A stretch of DNA of 64,000 bases from DATAEE01 sp963725145 (GTDB taxonomy: Bacteria > Acidobacteriota > Vicinamibacteria > Vicinamibacterales > 2-12-FULL-66-21): assembly GCA_963725145.1 (NCBI GenBank), contig CAVRXL010000008.1:308226-372225 (forward strand), read 5' to 3'. The notes beneath the pieces are model-generated. The model was not told the DNA's origin. It searched no databases and saw only the letters and a list, made by a program, of their open reading frames with translations. Positions within the stretch are counted from its first letter, which is position 1. The number at the start of each line of letters is the position of its first letter. Position numbers and translations under genes: made by a program. Positions 25,080 through 32,764 of this stretch are shown here, piece by piece.

Positions 25080-25661
25080 TCAACGAATCGCGTTCAGCAT
25101 GTAGTCGACGATGATGTTGGCGTCGATGTCGCGGAGAATCATGTGCTTCCCGACGATGCGGTACTCGAGCTGTTCGGGCAGCTTCGGGATTCTCCCGAGC
25201 AGGTCCGGCGGGACCGTCGGCAGCGGCTGCTTCTCCGGATAGACGGCGTTCACCTTGAAGGGAACAGAGGCCGGCGCCGGCGCATCATCTTTAATGGCTT
25301 TCTTCGTCTCCGCGGCGTCCGGGCCCTTGAGCTCCGGATACATGAGCCGGCGGAAGAGCTTCTGGCTCTCCGGCGTGAAGATGTCGCCGTGCTTCGCGGT
25401 CGCGCGCGCGGCCTGAATCTGTTTCCTGAGCGCATCCTGGGCAGTTTTGATCTTGGCGGGGTCCGACGTTTCCTTCATCTTCGGCGCGCCATTGTCCGCC
25501 TCTCCGCGGAGCTTCATGTACGCCTCGATGCGACGTTGATAGTCCTGCAGGACCGCGGCGTCGGGATTGACTTTTTCCTGTCGAGCTTCCCCAGTCCCAC
25601 AGCCGAGGCTGACTATCGCCGAAAGCGCTCCGAGCCCGACGATTCGCTTGACGTTCATCAT
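25080..25661 (-). CDS. Conserved lipoprotein of unknown function
   Basis: About 193 residues; tandem ATG codons at 25661 and 25658 are both possible starts. The lipobox LSAIVSLGCGTG marks a lipoprotein. The mature part has a helical region (LQDYQRRIEAYMKLRGEAD, KTAQDALRKQIQAARATAKHGDIF) and a C-terminal part LEYRIVGKHMILRDIDANIIVDYMLNAIR that looks strongly conserved. It resembles unnamed acidobacterial proteins often found beside phosphoesterases; I do not know its function. The much longer open frame to 26501 is an antisense shadow of the kinase gene. Confidence 0.75.
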   Translation of the reverse strand: MMNVKRIVGLGALSAIVSLGCGTGEARQEKVNPDAAVLQDYQRRIEAYMKLRGEADNGAPKMKETSDPAKIKTAQDALRKQIQAARATAKHGDIFTPESQKLFRRLMYPELKGPDAAETKKAIKDDAPAPASVPFKVNAVYPEKQPLPTVPPDLLGRIPKLPEQLEYRIVGKHMILRDIDANIIVDYMLNAIR

Positions 25662-25769
25662 CACAGGCATGACGTTCACGATCTGTGCCCGGGCCTTGTC
25701 CGGAGCCGCACGGTCGACGAGTGACGTTGACCGCCCAGACCGCCCCGCATACGATGAGCCAGCCCTGCC

Positions 25770-28601
25770 GTGGTCGGAACCCAAGTCTCGCGCTATCAGG
25801 TCCTGTCCCGCATCGGTGAAGGTGGGATGGGCGAGGTCTACCTCGCTGAGGATCCCTCGCTCGGCCGGAAGGTCGCGCTCAAGTTCCTGTCTCCCCGCCA
25901 GGCCGCGGACGAGTCGGCCCGTCGCCGGCTGCTCCATGAGGCGTACGCCGCCGCCCGGCTCGACCACCCGTTCGTCTGCAAGGTCTACGAGGTCGGCGAT
26001 GCCGGCGACCGGCCGTTCATCGCGATGGAATACGTCGAGGGGGAGACGCTCCGCGATCGGCTCCTGGGCGGTCCCATTCCGATCAGGGACGCCATCCGGC
26101 TCGCGTCGGAAATTGCCGAGGCGCTCGACTCCGCCCATAAGCGCGGCATCGTCCATCGCGACCTGAAGCCGTCGAACGTCATGGTGGCCGCCGACGGCCA
26201 CGTGAAGGTGATGGACTTCGGCGTCGCGAAGCACATCTCCGGCGCATCGGTCTCGACGATGATCACGCTGACCGGCGAGATCGTCGGCACGATGAACTAC
26301 ATGTCGCCTGAGCAGATCAACGGTGCGCCGGTGGACGCACGGTCTGACGTCTTCGCGTTCGGCCTGCTTCTCTACGAGATGGTGACCGGCGCCCATCCGT
26401 TCCAGCGCTCGTCGCCGATCACGACGGCGAACGCGATTCTCAGCGATACCGAGCCGCCGCTCGAAGAGAAACGTCCGGACGCGCCGCCGCTCCTGGCGCA
26501 CGTCGTGTCCCGCTGCCTGGAGAAAGAAGTAGACCGTCGGTACCAGTCGCTCCGCGACGTTCAGATCGAGCTCAGCACGCTCGCCGATGGCACCGGCTCG
26601 TCATCCGCGCGGCGTCCGCCGGCGAAGCCGAAGCGGGGCTGGAAATGGCCGATCGCGGCGGCCGCCATCGTGGCCGTCCTCGGCGGCGCGGCGGCCTTCT
26701 GGGTCTGGGGGCCGTTTTCGGAGCCTGCGCTCGCCTTCAACGAACGCGATTGGATCCTGATCAGTGACTTCGAGAACCTGACCGGCGACACGGTTTTCGA
26801 CGGCCCGCTGAGGGTGGCGCTGGAAGTGGGCGTGGCGCAGTCGCGCTACGTCAACGTGCTGCCTCCCCAGCGTCTGCAGTCGGCGCTCCAACGGATGAAG
26901 CGGACGACGACGGAGCGGCTCGACGAGACGCTCGCGTCGGAGGTTGCCGTTCGCGAAGGCGCGAAGGCGGTTCTCGCGTGCAGCATTACGCAGGTCGGCG
27001 AGGTGTACGCCCTTACCGCGCGGTTGATCGACCCGCAGTCGCGCGCCGCGGTGCTGACCGAGTCGGTTCAGGCCCGCGGCAAGGAAAACATCTTGGGCGC
27101 GCTCGACGAGCTCGCCACCAGGGTTCGGCGCGAGCTTGGAGAGTCGCTCTCGACGATCTCGCAGACGGCGGTCGCGTTGCCAAAGGCGACGACGGCCTCG
27201 CTGGAGGCGCTGAAGTTGTACGCCGACAGCATGAGAGAGAAGGACGACGCGGCCAGCAACACGCTGCTCAGGCAGGCGCTCACGGTCGATCCGGACTTCG
27301 CCATGGCCCATGCGGAGATGGGGCGCCGGTACTACTTACAGCCGAATCGAGAAACGCGGCTCGAAGCAGAAAAGCACGTGGCCAAGGCGCTCGAGTTGGT
27401 GGACCGTCTCACGCCCCGCGAGCGCCTGTGGATCCAGGCCAGCGCCGACGACGCGCGGGGCCTCCGGGCCCGCGCCGTGGACGGCTATCGAACATATCTG
27501 GCGCAGTATCCGGACGATGCGCGGGCGTGGTTCCGCATGGGCTGGGCCTACATGGCCGGTCTCGGCCAGTACGAACATGCGGTGGAGGCGTTCAACAAGG
27601 TCATCGCGATCAATCCCAAAGATGCCGCCGCGCACGTCAATCTCGCCACGTGTTACAGGGGTCAGCGGAAGTACGAACAGTCCGTCGAGACGTACCGGAA
27701 GGCGTTCGAACTGGACCCCGCGATGCTGACGGGGCAGTTCGTCAACCACGAGTACGGGTCCACGCTCATTCATCTCGGACGGCTGGACGACGCGGCCGCC
27801 GTGTTCATGAAGATGCGTGCCCAGTCCGACGCGACCAGCAAAGCGCGCTCGTACCGCTCGATGGCGTTTCTGGAGATGTACCGGGGCCGCTACGACGCGG
27901 CGATCAAAGAACTGAGCCAGGCGATCCTGATCGACGAGACCAACAAGTTCGGCGTCAGCGAGTACCGCGATCGGCTGATCCTCGCGCGCGCGCTCAGCGC
28001 GAAGGACAGACCGGCCGCTGCCGGGGCCGAGCTCGATGCCGCGATGCGGCTGCGAACGACCTTGTCGCTAGGTCCCGAGTGGCTGAGGATGCTCGCGAAG
28101 CTCGAGGCGCGTCGCGGCCGCGTCCGCGAAGCGCGCCGGCTCGTCGACGAGATGTCGAAGCGCGCGTGGGACGCCACGGCCGGGTCTTCGACGAATCGGT
28201 CGATGGACCAGGATCAAACCCACATCAACCAGGCCCAGGGGGAAGTGGCGCTCGCCGAAGGACGCCTGGACGAGGCCATCCGGCTGCTCGACGCGGCCAG
28301 CCTCGCCGACGACAGTGAAGACCTCGTCGAGTCGGCCGCCGCCGCGCACGCCGCCGCAGGCCATCTGGACGTCGCCGCGAAGCGGTACGAAGACTTGCTC
28401 GCCGCGCCGCGCCTCGGCAACGAGACCCAGGAGCTCTGGTTTCGCTCGCACGTCACCCTCGGCGAAATCTACGAGCGGCTCGGCCGGCCCGACGACGCGC
28501 GCCGGAAGTACGAGGCGCTCGTGAAGCTGTGGACGGATGGCGACCCGGACCTGGTCGCGCTCAAGGCCGCGCGCGCGAAGCTCGCGAAGTTGGGGGGGTG
28601 A
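25770..28601 (+). CDS. Transmembrane Ser/Thr protein kinase with TPR sensor region
   Basis: 943 residues from a GTG. The kinase domain spans about 8-270: glycine loop IGEGGMGEVYLAED, VALKFL, catalytic HRDLKPSNV, DFGVAK and GTMNYMSPEQ. A Lys/Arg/Pro-rich juxtamembrane stretch leads to one membrane helix (WPIAAAAIVAVLGGAAAFWVW, near 297-317). The outer part starts with a domain of about 150 residues (RDWILISDFENLTGDTVFDGPL) typical of acidobacterial kinases, followed by TPRs to the end. It diverges from the lipoprotein gene; the 108-nt gap should hold both promoters. Its stop overlaps the next gene by 4 nt (GTGA). Confidence 0.95.
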   Translation: MVGTQVSRYQVLSRIGEGGMGEVYLAEDPSLGRKVALKFLSPRQAADESARRRLLHEAYAAARLDHPFVCKVYEVGDAGDRPFIAMEYVEGETLRDRLLGGPIPIRDAIRLASEIAEALDSAHKRGIVHRDLKPSNVMVAADGHVKVMDFGVAKHISGASVSTMITLTGEIVGTMNYMSPEQINGAPVDARSDVFAFGLLLYEMVTGAHPFQRSSPITTANAILSDTEPPLEEKRPDAPPLLAHVVSRCLEKEVDRRYQSLRDVQIELSTLADGTGSSSARRPPAKPKRGWKWPIAAAAIVAVLGGAAAFWVWGPFSEPALAFNERDWILISDFENLTGDTVFDGPLRVALEVGVAQSRYVNVLPPQRLQSALQRMKRTTTERLDETLASEVAVREGAKAVLACSITQVGEVYALTARLIDPQSRAAVLTESVQARGKENILGALDELATRVRRELGESLSTISQTAVALPKATTASLEALKLYADSMREKDDAASNTLLRQALTVDPDFAMAHAEMGRRYYLQPNRETRLEAEKHVAKALELVDRLTPRERLWIQASADDARGLRARAVDGYRTYLAQYPDDARAWFRMGWAYMAGLGQYEHAVEAFNKVIAINPKDAAAHVNLATCYRGQRKYEQSVETYRKAFELDPAMLTGQFVNHEYGSTLIHLGRLDDAAAVFMKMRAQSDATSKARSYRSMAFLEMYRGRYDAAIKELSQAILIDETNKFGVSEYRDRLILARALSAKDRPAAAGAELDAAMRLRTTLSLGPEWLRMLAKLEARRGRVREARRLVDEMSKRAWDATAGSSTNRSMDQDQTHINQAQGEVALAEGRLDEAIRLLDAASLADDSEDLVESAAAAHAAAGHLDVAAKRYEDLLAAPRLGNETQELWFRSHVTLGEIYERLGRPDDARRKYEALVKLWTDGDPDLVALKAARAKLAKLGG

Positions 28602-29011
28602 GGTCGCCCGCAGCGATCCGCCGGGCGCTCCTCGTCCTGTTCGCCGCGGGCGCGGTCGGCACCGGGATCGAGCTCATCCTGCTGGGGCACACCGAAGACC
28701 CGTGGCAGTGGGTGCCGGTCGTGCTGACGTTCTCCGGTCCGCTCGTCGCGATCTGGTACGGGTTGCGCCGCGGTCGAGCCAGCCGGCGCCTGTTTCAAGG
28801 TACGATGATCCTCTTCGTCGCCAGCGCAGGCGTAGGCCTGACGCTCCACTACCGCAGCAACGTGGAGTTCGCGCTGGAGATGGAGCCCGGAACGCGCGGG
28901 CTCGCGCTCGCGGGTGAGGCGCTCACCGGCGCGATCCCGGCGCTGGCGCCTGGAACCATGATGCTGCTCGGTGCGATCGGCCTGATCGCGTCGGCAATCT
29001 CGGAGGACTGA
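28598..29011 (+). CDS. Small four-helix membrane protein
   Basis: 137 residues from a GTG whose TGA overlap with the kinase stop implies translational coupling. Four hydrophobic segments are visible (RALLVLFAAGAVGTGIELILL, WVPVVLTFSGPLVAIWYGL, GTMILFVASAGVGLTLHY, TMMLLGAIGLIASAI). It resembles unnamed small integral membrane proteins found after kinase-TPR genes; no function is assigned. It is followed 5 nt later by the HhH protein gene, so kinase, membrane protein and HhH protein form a likely operon. Confidence 0.75.
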   Translation: MRSPAAIRRALLVLFAAGAVGTGIELILLGHTEDPWQWVPVVLTFSGPLVAIWYGLRRGRASRRLFQGTMILFVASAGVGLTLHYRSNVEFALEMEPGTRGLALAGEALTGAIPALAPGTMMLLGAIGLIASAISED

Positions 29012-29016
29012 GGACG

Positions 29017-29493
29017 ATGACCAAAGCCACGTCGTTCGGCTGTGCGGCGATCGTCGCCGCCGCGGCCTGGATCGGTTCGTCGGCGTCTGCGCAGGAAGCC
29101 ACGGCCGAGGCGTTGATCAACCCCAATACCGCGACGGAAGCGCAGCTCGCGAAAGTGCCGGGCCTCACGCCCGCGATCGCGGCAGAGATCGCGAAGCGGC
29201 GGCCGCTGAAAAGCATCACCGACGTGACCGCGATTCTGAAACAGCAGGGGCTCACGCAGGAGCAGATCACCGAGGCTTATCGGAAAGTCTTCATCCCGAT
29301 CAACCTGAACACGGCGACCGACGAGGAGATCCTCAGCATCCCCGGCATCGGCAAGCGGATGCTCCACGAGTTCAAGGAGTATCGGCCCTATAAAGCGATC
29401 GAGCAGTTCCGGCGGGAGATCGGAAAGTACGTGGACAAACAGGAAGTCGCGCGGCTGGAGAAGTACGTCACGCTCCAGAATACAGGCAGCTAG
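29017..29493 (+). CDS. Exported helix-hairpin-helix (ComEA-like) protein
   Basis: 158 residues with a signal peptide (SFGCAAIVAAAAWIGSSASAQ) and two helix-hairpin-helix units: LINPNTATEAQLAKVPGL near 36-60 and NLNTATDEEILSIPGIGKRM near 96-120. ComEA-type proteins bind double-stranded DNA outside the cell during uptake, but secreted HhH proteins of this size in Acidobacteriota are not always tied to competence. No other com gene is in the window. It is last in the kinase operon. Confidence 0.8.
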   Translation: MTKATSFGCAAIVAAAAWIGSSASAQEATAEALINPNTATEAQLAKVPGLTPAIAAEIAKRRPLKSITDVTAILKQQGLTQEQITEAYRKVFIPINLNTATDEEILSIPGIGKRMLHEFKEYRPYKAIEQFRREIGKYVDKQEVARLEKYVTLQNTGS

Positions 29494-29520
29494 GGCAGAG
29501 CACGGCACGAACGGACTGAA

Positions 29521-30296
29521 TCAGGGCCGGAACGACGCACAGAACGCGCGCCACGCGCGTTCGGCGTCGTCCAGCGAGCGGCCGTAGATCTCCTGGAAGC
29601 GCCGCTGGAAATCGCCCGAGTTGACCGGCTGCAGCTGCTTCAGCGACGCCGGCCCCCCGGTCTCGAGCAGGTACGCCAGGAACGAAGCGCTCGCGTTGTA
29701 GGTCGTCTGCGTATCGTAGTCATCCCACCTGTCGTCGTCGACGAGGCGCGAGAGCGGCGGGATCCGCTCGTCGTTGGCGGCGGTCCAGCCATAGAGAAAC
29801 GTCTTGCCGAAGGGATGAAAGCGCTCCGACAGGACCGCCGAGGGCAACCCCTCGCCCAGGAAGAACGTCCCGGGTCTGCCGATCCCGTTCTGCTGGATGA
29901 CGTGGTTCGATTCGTGCGAGACGAGGGCGAACAGGCTGCCGTCGAGCGGCGGCACACACACGGCGCGAGCCGCCTCGGTGTCGGGGTAGGCCCGGCCCGA
30001 TCGGTCCGCAGCCATGTCGGCGTCGGCGGCCGAGTCGTAGAGGAACACCGACACGCGTCCCGCGTAGCGGAAGTCGAGCACGCGGGTGGTGTAGTCGTAC
30101 TGGTCCTCGAGCACTTCGCCGATCCGCGCGCGTTCTGTTCCGCGAACGATCCGGGCCGGACGTTGAAGGAAAACCGCGGCGTGTCGATGACCCGCCAGTT
30201 CGAGTCCTCCGACCTCGGACCGAGAATGGAGTGGCACGCGGCGCCCGGCCACGCCAGCGCGAGCCCGACGATGACGCAGCGAAGCCTAGCGTTCAT
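29521..30296 (-). pseudogene. Gluzincin-type metallopeptidase lipoprotein, frame-broken
   Basis: The N-terminal part, in one frame from the ATG at 30296, has a lipobox (WPGAACHSI) and runs to SFNVRPGSFAEQN. The remaining 200 or so residues, ending at 29521, lie in another frame and begin ARIGEVLEDQYDYTTRV. The join falls at a CG dinucleotide run (30125-30132); removing one CG unit restores a continuous protein. The rest looks intact, with LVSHESNHVIQQNG supplying HExxH and LGEGLP downstream a likely third ligand, as in peptidase-MA-like enzymes. This is either a slippage mutation or a sequencing error. It overlaps the outer-membrane protein gene by 11 nt. Confidence 0.8.
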
Positions 30297-31113
30297 ACGT
30301 CACCCCCACCGCGAACCGGGATCGGCCGAACGTATAGGTCTCGTGCGAGGCGTAGCGGCCTTCGCCCGAGGTGAGGTACGACAGCAGCACCGAGGCCCGC
30401 GATGCGACGCGGACGCCGCCACGGATGTGGAGGTGGGTCTGCCAGCCGCCGCCCCAATAGTCGATCCGGGTCTCGGCCGCGGCCTGGTGACGGGATGAGC
30501 CACGCCCAATCGACACCCCGTTGGCCCAGGCCACCTGCAGATCCAGCGCGCGCCAGCGCCGGAGCCGGGCGGCCACGACGCCGGCGCCTCCCAGGTTGGT
30601 GATGCCGGTGTGCAGCGCGATGTCGGGCGCGAAGTGGCGTTCGAAGACCAGGTGCTCGCCGTCGGCTTCGACGCCGAATCCGAGATCGAAGCCCGCCAGC
30701 CCGACGTCACGGAACGGGTAGCGCCGGTACTCGTAGCGGCCTCCCGCGCGCGTCGCGCGGTCGTCCGGCGGCGCCGGCGTGGTCCGGACCGGCGACGCGA
30801 GCGAGAACCCCCCGGACGAGACGAAAGAGCCCTCGAAGTGGTGCAGGCGCCAGGGACCGCCGCGCTCGTAGAAGGCGGTGACGGCCGGGCCGGCCCCTTC
30901 CCAGGTGATCGGCGACCCGTCAACCGCTGGACGGGAGGAAGCGACGTCGCGCAGCCAGAATGACTCGTACCCGGCCGCCACCGTCCACGCCGGTGGCGAC
31001 GACGCGGGCACCGAGGATGGCGCGGGAGCCGTCTGCGCGGCGGCGGCCGTCGCGCTGAAAAGCCCCAGCAGCGCGAGTTTTCCCGCGGTGAGGAGCCTCA
31101 GATGGTGGCTCAT
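30286..31113 (-). CDS. YaiO-like outer-membrane beta-barrel protein
   Basis: 275 residues with a signal peptide (GKLALLGLFSATAAAAQ) and amphipathic strands throughout (WTVAAGYESFWLRDV, YEYRRYPFRDVGLAGFDLGFGV, LDLQVAWANGVSIGRG), ending FGRSRFAVGVTYER. This is a small outer-membrane barrel of uncertain family, possibly YaiO-like. It is translated just before the metallopeptidase lipoprotein with overlapping ends, so the two are coupled. Confidence 0.65.
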   Translation of the reverse strand: MSHHLRLLTAGKLALLGLFSATAAAAQTAPAPSSVPASSPPAWTVAAGYESFWLRDVASSRPAVDGSPITWEGAGPAVTAFYERGGPWRLHHFEGSFVSSGGFSLASPVRTTPAPPDDRATRAGGRYEYRRYPFRDVGLAGFDLGFGVEADGEHLVFERHFAPDIALHTGITNLGGAGVVAARLRRWRALDLQVAWANGVSIGRGSSRHQAAAETRIDYWGGGWQTHLHIRGGVRVASRASVLLSYLTSGEGRYASHETYTFGRSRFAVGVTYER

Positions 31114-31186
31114 GGCGCGCCATCCTGTCCCGGAACACCGTCGTTCGTCATCAGGAAAACGACGTACACTGGTTTAAGAGCGACGA

Positions 31187-31699
31187 ATGAGTTCCACGGT
31201 CGTCCTCCTCTTCATGCTGCTGCAGGCGACACCCCCGCCCAGTTCGAGCGCCGGCGATGCGGCCGATGACCTGCCGGTGTCGCTCTCGCGGATACAGCGG
31301 GCACTCTCCGCCCCACCAGCGCCCGGGATGCTCGAGCCTCAGATGCGCAACGGCCGGCCGGTGTTTCGCGTCGACATCGAGGGCGAGAAGATCGACCTCG
31401 GGACGCTGCTCGCGAAGGACGCGCTGCGCGGTGCAGTGCAATACGGCGGGATGACGCACCAGGAATTTCTCGACCTGGTGACGCCGGACGACGTGCGCGG
31501 GTACGCCGCGTTCTCGAACGCGGAAGGCATCACCGTCGCTGCCACATCGATCGCGCTGAAGTGGGCGGTCCTGAAGGCGATGGACGCCCTCAAGAAGGCA
31601 AAGGACGCGCGCGAGCAGGAAGCCGCACGAAAGGAAGTGGACGACGCGCTCGAGGCACTGCGCCGGGCGCGCCGCGCCGCGGGCCTCCCCGACAAATAG
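31187..31699 (+). CDS. Exported protein with C-terminal coiled coil
   Basis: 170 residues. A short hydrophobic N-terminus (STVVLLFMLLQATPPP) suggests export. The middle (GMLEPQMRNGRPVFRVDIEGEKIDLGTLL, GGMTHQEFLDLVTPDDVRGYAAF) is well structured, and the last 60 residues form a charged coiled coil (ALKKAKDAREQEAARKEVDD). I do not recognise the family. It stands alone between divergent and convergent neighbours; the start is 73 nt from the divergent outer-membrane gene. Confidence 0.65.
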   Translation: MSSTVVLLFMLLQATPPPSSSAGDAADDLPVSLSRIQRALSAPPAPGMLEPQMRNGRPVFRVDIEGEKIDLGTLLAKDALRGAVQYGGMTHQEFLDLVTPDDVRGYAAFSNAEGITVAATSIALKWAVLKAMDALKKAKDAREQEAARKEVDDALEALRRARRAAGLPDK

Positions 31700-31708
31700 A
31701 GCCGGTGG

Positions 31709-32692
31709 CTATTGGGAGTAGCGTCGTCCCGTGCGGTCGGTTTCCTCGCGGATCTCGCGCGCGAGAGTTGCTGGCGTCAGGACGCGAGCAGCCGCTCCGA
31801 AACCCATGATCCATCGTCGCAGCGCCCAATCATTCGACACATCCAGCGTCAGACGCACCGAGCCGTCGGGCCGTTCGTCGAGCGCCTGTGATGGGTGCCA
31901 CAGGCGTTCGGCGATATAGCGCGCGACCGGCGCGCTGAACTCGATCTCGATCCGCTCGGGCGTTCCCTGGTTGATGCCCATCGAATGCTGAAACACCTCG
32001 TCCGCTAACGCCTCCTGCGGTTCGAACGTCTCTTCGAGCAGCGACAAGGATTCGATCCGTTCGATCGCGAACGTTCTGAGGCCCGCATATTCCGGAACGA
32101 GCGCGATGAGATACAGCCCGCCGTCCGCGTACACGAGGCGGTACGGCTCGATGAGGTACTCCTTGGTCCTCCCGCTCGAGAACGAGTGATACCGCATCGT
32201 CACGCGGCGGCGGGTGAGGGTCGCCTCGATCAGGCGCGCGATGATGTCGCGGTCGCGGGCGGAATGGGGGCGTCGCTGCGGCTCCGGCTTCGCCTGCAGG
32301 ATGTTTGGCAGCCGGTCGAGGAACTGGCGCATCTTCGGGGAGAGCGCGCGCTCGAACTTGGCGAACGCCGACGCAAGGTCGTCGCGGAACGGCGTCCCCG
32401 CGAGAACCTCGAGCAGCGTCCGGCTGAAGTAGAGGGCGCACAGCTCCGAAAGGGTAAAGCCCGTGTCGGCGAGCGCCTTGAACGGCCGTGTGTCGATCCG
32501 CCAGTAGCGTTTCCCGTCCTCGACCTCGTCGAAGAGCGGGAACCCGGCCGCCTGAAGCGCCTCGAGGTCGCGCCGGATCGTACGCGTCGTCACGCCCTGC
32601 GCGTCGGCCAGACCGTCGATCGTGACCCTTCGAGACGCCTCAATCGCCCGCAGGATGTTCCACTGACGGATGACTTCCGCGTTGCGCGGCAT
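31709..32692 (-). CDS. WYL-domain transcriptional regulator
   Basis: 327 residues from the ATG at 32692. The N-terminal winged helix-turn-helix of the DeoR/HTH_11 type is seen in RQWNILRAIEASRRVTIDGLADAQGVTTRTIRRDLEALQAAGFP. A middle helical region is followed by the WYL domain (VTMRYHSFSSGRTKEYLIEPYRLVYADGGLYLIALV, near 175-250) and the WCX extension at the C-terminus. WYL regulators sense nucleic-acid or nucleotide ligands and often control DNA repair or defence genes. No target is obvious beside it. The upstream frame extension to 32827 has no ribosome site. Confidence 0.9.
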   Translation of the reverse strand: MPRNAEVIRQWNILRAIEASRRVTIDGLADAQGVTTRTIRRDLEALQAAGFPLFDEVEDGKRYWRIDTRPFKALADTGFTLSELCALYFSRTLLEVLAGTPFRDDLASAFAKFERALSPKMRQFLDRLPNILQAKPEPQRRPHSARDRDIIARLIEATLTRRRVTMRYHSFSSGRTKEYLIEPYRLVYADGGLYLIALVPEYAGLRTFAIERIESLSLLEETFEPQEALADEVFQHSMGINQGTPERIEIEFSAPVARYIAERLWHPSQALDERPDGSVRLTLDVSNDWALRRWIMGFGAAARVLTPATLAREIREETDRTGRRYSQ

Positions 32693-32764
32693 GGGGAAAC
32701 CCTGACAGAAGCGGGCCGGTCCATGCAAACCCGCGGGGGTTGAGTTCCGTCTAAGCAAGAGTTC

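Noticed and set aside
25080..26501. 473-residue minus-strand open frame
   Set aside because: The N-terminal part is antisense to the kinase gene; the lipoprotein starts at 25661.
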